Source of the DNA: Sindora glabra
Taxonomy: Eukaryota; Streptophyta; Magnoliopsida; Fabales; Fabaceae
Direction of reading: 5' to 3'
Length of the DNA stretch: 64,000 nucleotides
NCBI GenBank assembly: GCA_020226215.1
Contig: CM035233.1
Span: forward strand, 10,230,001-10,294,000
Shown: in pieces, positions 56,091 through 64,000 of the stretch
How positions within the stretch are numbered: position 1 is the first letter of the stretch
How the letters are laid out: each line of letters opens with the position of its first letter
Program-made: the position numbers and the translations under genes
The notes under the pieces: model-generated
Databases searched by the model: none
Told to the model about the DNA's origin: nothing
Seen by the model: only the letters and a program-made list of their open reading frames with translations

Positions 56091-58629
56091 CTAATGTCAT
56101 ATGGGAAGGGTATTTTGGTATTTGGAAATTTTACGTAGGTATGTATAAAAGTTGTTAATAGGGTTTTGTTATGTAAGAAAAAATTGGCTTTAAAGTAGTT
56201 GTATTTTATTTTTATTAGCTTTAAAAACATTTTCATTATATGTAACTTGCAATTAATATTCATAATCTACTTAATTATCTATTTTATTAAATTATATTTT
56301 TTTAAGAATTTTTTAAATAAAAATAATAATATTATTGTATCTTAGTTTAATACATCATTTTTGCTCATAATTTTTATGTTATATAATTAGTTTAAAATTT
56401 AAATTAAATATATGGAATTTTCATTAAATACTTAAAAATAAGTTGTAAAATTATATGCAAAAAAAGATGTAATAAAATATTATACAATAATATTATAATT
56501 TTTATTTAATGATTATATAATTTAATAAAATGATTAAATAAATTAATGATGGATACTAATTACAATTTTTTATTATTTAAGGATTTAATTTATAGACTTT
56601 CAAAATTAACAAAAGTAAAATATAACTATCCCAAAAGTTGAAAAAGATATTTTATATTCTTCTCTTGATTTTATATTAAGAATGAAGACTTGCAATAATG
56701 AAAGCAATCTTTGCTGTTATTTTCATCCTAGATTTTCATTAACATTAAATTTTATCTCTTTAACAAATAGAGCTTAAGCTAAGGTGAAAAGAGTTAGATA
56801 ATAAAAGATAATCTTAAACATGTAATTGTGATTCTTGGATCTAGAAAAAATGGAGAAAGAAGTAGAATAGTAAATGTTTTACATTAGAAAAAAATATTGT
56901 TAGGATTATTTGGGTTAAATGTAAAGGAATTAATTTATTAAATGCACACATACAAAAATTAAAAATTAAAAATTGAATATAGTAAAACTACAAATTCTTT
57001 AAAGATATTAAATATCATTTAAACTAAAAGGGTCTTAACTATTTTCCTCCCATTTGAAATAATTGCATTTGATAAATTGATAAGTAACACCTATTAAGCA
57101 ATTGCCATTGTTGGGGTTTAAGTGGTACATGCCATGACTTTTGCGCAATTGATTTTTATGTATGAATAAAGGGATCATAGGGATAAAACTAAAAAATAAA
57201 ATTTAGAAAAGATGAAATTGAGAAAAAAAAAGTCAAACCAAAATCATGTTTTAATTTATATTTTTTAATGTATATTTAATAATCTAACACGACCATATAT
57301 CACCTTAGTCCAATCATTTTTGAAAGAGTTTATTTTTAGTTCATTAATAGGTCTACTTTTTATAGCACTCATTAAAATTATGATTTCTCTTAATTTTTTG
57401 ATACTTTATTTTATTAGAATAATCATGTAGTGAGAAAATCATGTACATTTTATAAATCATTTTCATTTGTATCATGACAAAACTCCCATTTTATTGAATT
57501 AATTATCTTGTTAAGTAAATAAAAATTCTAGCTTAATATACTTAGTTGGTAATATTTGAAAGCTTTAAAATAATTATAATTTTTTTTCAAATTTCAAACA
57601 TTTAATAATCAAATAAGTTAATGATTAATATATTAAGGATTAATTCAATAAGTCATTAGATGATGTATATTAGTTTTGAAATTTGAGAAAACAATAAAAA
57701 ACTATATCAACATAATTATTTAGCAAAAAATACTTTTTTTTTCAAAATATCTTTAACTTGGTTTTCATAATCAATAATTAATATGTATAACTTTTTCAAT
57801 CATAGAATTACACTTTCTAACAATATGAGAAGTTATAATTTTCATTGCAGCGTACTTCATCTCTTAGGCATCTATATTCTACATGGTGTATTTAATATTT
57901 TTTATACTAAAATATATGTTATATATTTATTTTTTCAAATAAATTGTTATTAATTTTTATTTATTTCCTATATACTAAGTTCAAACTAAGCACAAATTGA
58001 ATTTTTACACTCATAAAATCTGCATTGTTCAATAACTTTTATTAGATAAAAACTAAGGAAGTTTTGAGTTCCATGATTTTTAGTTTAGAATTGAGTTTAA
58101 GCCAAAGTTTTTACACTAATTTGAATTTGAATACTTTACTTTTTCAATTAAGTTATGACAAACAAATGTTAATATTCAATTCAACCCACTCTAATCCCAC
58201 TCCTACAGTTAGGTACATTACTGGTTCAACTAAATCTTGTGGTTATGGTTGAATTATAAAATAATTAATTTAGTGATTATGGTTGAATTATAAAATAATT
58301 AATCTATCACCTCGTATTCTTTCTAGAAATATGCTTTTTTTGTTAACATGTCCACAACTTCCTTTCTCTTAAGAGCAAATTACTTATAAACTATTGTATT
58401 TTGCTTTTTTCACTTTCTCTCTCATTTCATTTCCCTTTGGATCTTCATATAAAGTTGATATTGAGTTTTAATTCCATAATTTTGCTTACCATCAGTTTGT
58501 TTAAGTAATATTTTTCCAATTTTGGATCAAATTCTTTCCATTTTTAATTACTTTTAAATTCTTTAATTTTTTTTATTTTTAATTGTATGGAGATTTTATA
58601 AAACATTAAGTCCTAGGAAAATCTAATCA
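56091..58629. other. Gene-free AT-rich stretch
   Basis: No coding remnant or terminal repeat recognised. A 62-codon open frame at 58064 has no known features. Confidence 0.55.
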
Positions 58630-59364
58630 ATTTCAAAGGAATTCAGTATTCCTTCAATGGTTTTTTCATCCAATGGCAACCCTAAGCTGACCACCCCAAC
58701 ATAATGTCACCTAATGGTACCATTTCAACCACGATCCACTAATCTCATTGCTTCATGTCTTTTGATATGGGTTTTATTACTACAACATTGACATTTTTCA
58801 CCTCACAATTTGGATCAAGTACATTTAGTAGGTTAAATATGAAATTCAATGATAAACCCCCTTTCTTGGAGGAACTCGATATTAATACTAGGCAAATTTA
58901 GAGCAAAATAATCTCAATATTGAACCCATTTCTAGTAAATTCAAGTCTTCATGATAAAGTGAATTTGTCAGGTCCATTTCTTTTTATAATGGCTTTTAGA
59001 TTATTCCAATTACTTGTTGTGAAGATCCATTTTTGAATAATATTGGGTTGAGTTACTATATCTGCACTTTTCCTTTATGTTATGTTCAACATGTTGGTTG
59101 GTGGGAATGGGACTTTAGATTTGTATAGATGTGTGAGTTTGATTGGGTATTGTATATTTCCAATGGTGATTTTATCAGCTCTCTCATTGTTTTTGCCATA
59201 AGCAGGAGTGGCTATTTTCATCATTGCATCTATTTTTGTTATATGGGCAACGACTTTGCACTAAGCTTTCGATTCAAGTAGGTAGATGGGATGAGCACCA
59301 TGGATCGGTGGCATATGCTTACTTTCTTATTTACACATTATTTTCACTTCTTATGATATTTTAA
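58630..59364 (+). pseudogene. YIP1-family membrane-traffic protein, probable processed pseudogene
   Basis: YIP1/YIPF5-type proteins are about 250-280-residue Golgi/ER membrane proteins with a cytosolic N-terminus and five C-terminal membrane helices that work with Rab GTPases in ER-Golgi transport. The copy reads from a lost start codon (ATT at 58630, then SKEFSIPSMVFSSNGNPKLT) through FMSFDMGFITTTLTFFTSQF, PPFLEELDIN, ILNPFLVNSSLHDKVNLSGP and FLFIMAFRLFQLLVVKIHF. It continues with VTISALFLYVMFNMLVGGNG, TLDLYRCVSLIGYCIFPMVI, LSALSLFLP and AGVAIFIIASIFVIWATT. After small indels near 59255-59295 it resumes DEHHGSVAYAYFLIYTLFSL and ends LLMIF at the natural stop (59362-59364). The whole coding length runs without introns, unlike what I would expect of the parent gene, which points to a retrocopy. 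Several stops make it non-functional. No poly(A) remnant was pinned down. Confidence 0.88.
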
Positions 59365-60471
59365 GTATATGGGTTTTTTTGCATATAAATAATTTTTATG
59401 GGTTTGATTCCCATTTCCTTTTCATGTTTGAGTGCTTCACTCTAAAATAGACTTATTATTTTTTTGGAGACTTATCATTCTTATCAATTATATCATTTTA
59501 CTAAGATTTCTCTTAGTACCATATCAATGAAAAAATTTTAGTTCATGTTACATTTTTATTCCTAAGTAGGTGAAATTTTTTTTCCTATTAATGGATATGT
59601 AAAGAATATAAAATTGCATTGTGCTTACTAATGATTAGAGGAGCATTTTATGGCTTTTTTTAACTATCTTATGGATTGTGTTTTTCCTGTTATATATTGT
59701 AACAAGTTGTTAGTGCAAAATGCAATTTATGGGAGAAAATATAAAGAAAAAATAAAATCTTATGTAAGATAATGGTTAAAAATATATTGAATGCTATGCA
59801 AACAAATTTTAAGTTTTTTTTTGTATTATATACTGAAAACTTTATTAATATATTACAAATAAATGAGTAAAGTAATAATCACTTATCTTATGCAATGGCC
59901 TTGGACTCTGAAAGATTCAACACCTATTTGTCTTTTGTATTTTCAATCATGCACCAACATTGTACTATAAAAATTATGCAATGAAATCTTCCTTCAATAT
60001 TCTTTGTTCCTTATTCCAATTTAATTATCAAAGATACATCTACTATTATTCATGCATCCTCACTATCTAATATAAAATGAAACCTTTAAATATTATAAAA
60101 TACAATAGAAAATAAATTAAAAAATATGATATATTTAAAACATGTTATAAATCCATTAAGTGACATTGCCCCCATTTTTTACTACAAGATTTGTGACAAA
60201 TCACTCCTAAGATTTATTTAAGCACTACAGACATTGACCAACTAGCAATCTAATAATATCTCTTTAAGAACTCTTTTGAATAATTCAAAGAAGTAGTAAT
60301 GTAATGAAAAATAAAGATTCATTTATTCTTTTCCATTTAAGATGAAAGATAAATTTCTTTATTCTTTTCCATTCATTCACAATTATTTGTAATCATTAAT
60401 TGATTCAAATATTTATTTTTCTATTTTAAATTTTTTTGTATCACTATTTTAGTCATATTTATAGATAATGC
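59365..60471. other. No gene recognised
   Basis: The first 100-150 bases may be 3'UTR of the retrocopied YIP1 mRNA. The rest is AT-rich without features. Confidence 0.45.
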
Positions 60472-60893
60472 TTAAATTGACATATTCCTTGAACATGAAC
60501 CTCAAGCGTCTTAAATATAAACTAATATGTCTATTTATGTTGAACCAACATGATTCTTGATTATCAACCAATATGACTTTTTTATCACTAATCATCATGT
60601 TTTTTGACGTGGCTTTTGATTATTAACCAATATGTTTCTTAACCATGAATCATAATGTCTTTTGATTATAAATCAATGCATCTCTTGATCCTTAATCAAT
60701 ATATCTTTTGATTATCATGTCTTTTGCACACAAATTATCATGTTTATTAAACATAAATCATGTATCTTTTGAACGTTAACCATCAAATCTCTTAATTATG
60801 AACTAATATGTCTATTTATTATGAATAAACATACATCTTTGATCATAAATTAATATGTTTCTTGATCATATACCATCATATCTCTTGGTTTCA
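60472..60893 (+). repeat. Degenerate minisatellite, 22-23 bp unit
   Basis: About 16-18 head-to-tail units of the type GATTATAAACCAATATGTCT followed by CTT, with drift and a few longer units. Confined to this 420-bp tract. No coding sense. Confidence 0.8.
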
Positions 60894-62400
60894 AAACAAT
60901 TTAACTTTCTAACAATTTTTAACAATTAGTGTGTGTATGTGTGTGTTTTATTATTTTAATTTGGGAATCTATCCACACGCATACATAACAATTTACAAAT
61001 TAGTTACAACACAAATTAGATATGAATTCCCTCAATTCTTGGAAGATTAGTAATGTAAATTTACATGAGATATAAATGCAATTTTCTATATCGTGACCTA
61101 TAATTTTTCTTTTAGAAATCTATTATTTCAATAAAAAAGATTTATATGTTTACATCTATTAAAAAATTCATACTTTTAAATTGAGAAAATTAAAGGAATT
61201 TAAATCTATTTCAAATGTTCCCACAAACATCATGCAATATAACTAGGTCACATATAATTAGGATACATGCATGAGTTGTTTAAAGACACATGGTTTTTCA
61301 AATTAAAACAAACTAAAATATAAAAAAAAAATGTATAGCTTTAGAATTTTAGGTCCACTGATTCATGTTTTTTAAGTGCTTTTACATTTCAAAATTCAAA
61401 TTTAAAATGAATAAATGAAAATGAAAATTTTTCACTAGAGTAGAACTTCATTCTCATACTTTTTAAAGGCTTTGTGCTTTCTTTTAAACATGAAATTTAA
61501 TCCTTAATCCTTATCTATGTACATTTAGTAGTAGAATCACCCTTACTAAAAAAAAAAAGGAGGACCTTACTATTTTGTCATTATTGTAGTTATACATTCT
61601 TTAATGTCACAGCCAACTTGTTGTACACTACAATAACTCATGCCATAAATAAGAGAAATTCAACTTTGCTCTTTAATGCATAAAGAATTCTTCCACCATA
61701 AGTAAAGTGACACGAATATTGCATTAGATCCTATGCAATTATGGGTTTTACTCATCATTCTCTCTCCTAGTATAATAAAACCTTTTAATACTAACTAAAA
61801 GGCATTAGTTTAATGAAAAACATGTTGACTGTAGGAAAATATTACATGTCATTGTATCAGAGCTCAAATATTGAAAATGATCTTTATTAGGAAGGGAGAA
61901 ATCCTTTAATATTCTATTGCCTAAAGTAGTTACCCACTTAACCACCATTTTAATTATACACAAAAAATATTTATCACACAAGGAGGAAGGTATTTTTATA
62001 AAAAAAAGTTAATTATTTTCATATGCAGAGATAATGGTGGCTTACATCCTTTAAACATAGTTAAAATGCCTTTTTTTAACATTGATATTTTGTTATGTTA
62101 TGTGGGGATAATAGTAAAGTAGAGTACAATGTTAAAATTGAGCACACAAGTGTTAGATCTTTTTTTTTACAAACATAGACTCATTGGAAACATAAAATTA
62201 TATGATTTTTTAAGTGATCATATAATCTTTTTAAATAATTATATGACCTTTAATTATATGTTAATCTTGACCATAAATGCATGATCTAATGGTTAAGATT
62301 TACTTTTGACATCTTTTATATAAAAATACTTTTCTTATTTAATATGCCCCTTATATAAAATATGAAGTTTCAATTAACAACAAAAATTATTAATCAAGTT
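60894..62400. other. Gene-free AT-rich stretch
   Basis: No coding remnant. A TATA-like CCTTATATAAAATATG near 62348, close to the end of the copia remnant to the right, could belong to its LTR, but LTR termini were not found. Confidence 0.4.
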
Positions 62401-63990
62401 CTATCTTTATTTTCTTAATCAAGTCCTCATCCCATAACATCACTATTCATTTTCCAAGCATAACTTCAATTCAAATTTCTAACTCATATCTAAATACTAA
62501 TTTCACTTCCAAAGCTTAATTTTTCATATACCATTGTTGTCCACTACATGCCAATTTGTTCACAATGTTGCCACATTCTTTGTTAATGATTTCTATTTCA
62601 ACACAAATCTAGTTCTATATTGATTTAATATTATCACTTAATGCTTTCATTGAAGCTTATATGTTTCTAATGCTTATCATTTTAAATGATAAAACTTTCG
62701 TTGTTTCAAGAAAAGTTCACAAGAATAGCATTATCATAATAGATGGTTAAGAACCTTGAGATGTTCTCTATAATCTTAAAATCATTCATAAAATTCCTTA
62801 ACTATATACTAGCATGAGAAGCTTTATGCAAAAAATTTGCTTTTATAATGAAGGCTATTGTAAAAGACTGTTTAACACTTCTCCACAACATAACTCTTTT
62901 AACGATCTTAAAGATTTTCTTAAATGTTAATTTATGATCTTCTAAACAATAGGTAAAATCTAAACTTAAGTAGCTTATAATCATAAGATCTTCCAATATC
63001 TTATAAGTTAGTATATAATCTTTTATAACTTAGTATATAATATTTTGTATCTTATAAGTACCTCATAACTCTTTTAGTAGCAAACTAATGTCTTTGATTA
63101 AGAACACTTAAATAGCTTCTTAGTATACTAATAGTATGAGATATATGAGAATTTGTATATACTTAAGTATACATCAAACTACCTATAACTAATGCACATG
63201 GGATATTTTTCTTTTTTTCCTTTTCAACATAATTCTAAGGACATTGGAACTTTGAGAAAACCTTACCTTTTGAAATAGATGTTGAAACTTGAGAGCATAT
63301 GGATATGTTGAACCTCTTTAATACTTTGTCAATATGCGTTTGCTAAGATAAATTAAGCAAGCCTCAGAATTTATCATGACAAATATTTGTGCCTAAAACA
63401 TATGAGGCATTCTTGAGATCCTTCATATCAAAGTTCTTTGATAATATATGCTTTATCTTAATTAGCAAATTCATATTATTGCTTATAAAAAGAATTTCAA
63501 CTATCTACAATACTAGTATAATAAGATCACTTATATTTATTAGCATGTAAATGCACTAGTTTGTAATATTTTCCTTAAACTTAAGAGAAGTCACTACCTC
63601 ATTAAACTTAAGATACTACTATCTAAACACTTATTTTAACTCATATTTGGACTTTTTAACTTTACACACAAGGTGCTTTTTTCCCTTCTCATGGAAACCA
63701 TTTGACTAATTCATATAAGTAATCTCTAACGAGTTAACATTCAAGAAGGTTAGCTTTACATCTATTTGATGTAGCCTTATATCAATATAAGCCACCAATG
63801 TCATAACAACTTGAACTGAGTCTTTAGTTGAAATTGCTGAGAATATTTCTTTATAGTTTATGCCTTCTTTTTAAGTGTAGCACTTAACTATCAATTTGAC
63901 CTTATACCTCTTAACTTTACTTCAAGCTTCTTTTTTAGTCTTGAATACCTATACATCTAAATGGCTTATGACTTTTATATTGTTTAACTA
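62400..63990 (-). pseudogene. Ty1/copia RT and RNase H remnant of a second family
   Basis: On the minus strand: STKDSVQVVMTLVAYIDIRL-type block and HQMDVK..FLN (about 63830-63750), KKHLVCKVKKSKYELKQVF (about 63680), YLKFNEVVTSLKFKENIT (about 63620), then the catalytic region where YVDD is replaced by a stop and IVE (about 63515). LSKNFDMKDLKNASYVLGTN and IDKVLKRFNI follow (about 63450-63310). RNase H is recognisable as KRVMRYL, WRSVKQSFTIAFIIK and KASHASI..LRNFMNDF (about 63080-62770). It differs in sequence from the 40401-49658 family, so it is a separate insertion. It runs to the window edge, so protease and integrase may lie beyond. Some residues quoted are my reading across stops and frameshifts. 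Confidence 0.85.
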
Positions 63991-64000
63991 AATCCTATAC

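Noticed and set aside
60472..60893. Repeats considered as a CRISPR array or centromeric satellite
   Set aside because: Short, contiguous, diverged units without spacers and far too few for a satellite array.

Overview
The window looks like AT-rich intergenic DNA from a plant nucleus, probably a eudicot. The basis is the set of plant-type Ty3/gypsy, Ty1/copia, L1 and PIF/Harbinger remnants, two decayed copies of plant gene families (a CHX cation/H+ antiporter and a YIP1 membrane-traffic protein), and abundant AT, CT and GT microsatellites. I see no intact host gene, no convincing functional RNA gene, and no CRISPR or bacterial operon structure. Every recognisable reading frame is broken, so the window is a nest of dead mobile elements with two host-gene pseudogenes in it. 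No element cooperates with another; the links are nesting, duplication and inversion.

Layout. 1-7397: most of a Ty3/gypsy (Tekay/Del-like) element on +, from gag to integrase, with a 3' LTR from about 5138. 7398-9976: a solo Ty3 LTR on - that interrupts this LTR region. 9977-19700: LTR and leader fragments, including an inverted pair (10360-10870 against 14050-14570) and a minus-strand LTR with its polypurine tract at 15231-15244. 19740-20830: a dispersed repeat whose relatives lie at 34000-35850. 23670-26205: a CHX antiporter pseudogene on -. 28117-32546: an autonomous-type PIF/Harbinger element (-) nested in a Tourist-like element that keeps its TTA duplication. 33131-37000: a MITE, a 799-bp tandem duplication and a 294-bp compound duplication. 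37380-38530: a less AT-rich block that may be organelle-derived.

40401-49658: the most informative structure. A minus-strand Ty1/copia complex has three LTRs (LTR-internal-LTR-internal-LTR), one AATAC target duplication around the whole, and an inverted LTR-plus-3'-region segment inside. It split a dispersed repeat whose uninterrupted relative lies at 39005-39400 on the other strand. 51163-56090: an L1-type LINE on + with decayed ORF1 and ORF2. 58630-59364: an intronless YIP1-family pseudogene on +, probably a retrocopy. 60472-60893: a 22-23 bp minisatellite. 62400-63990: a second, different Ty1/copia RT-RNase H remnant on -.

All calls rest on translation and alignment by eye. Boundaries without a terminal motif or target duplication are approximate. 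I found no clearly new biological system; the best leads are structural.
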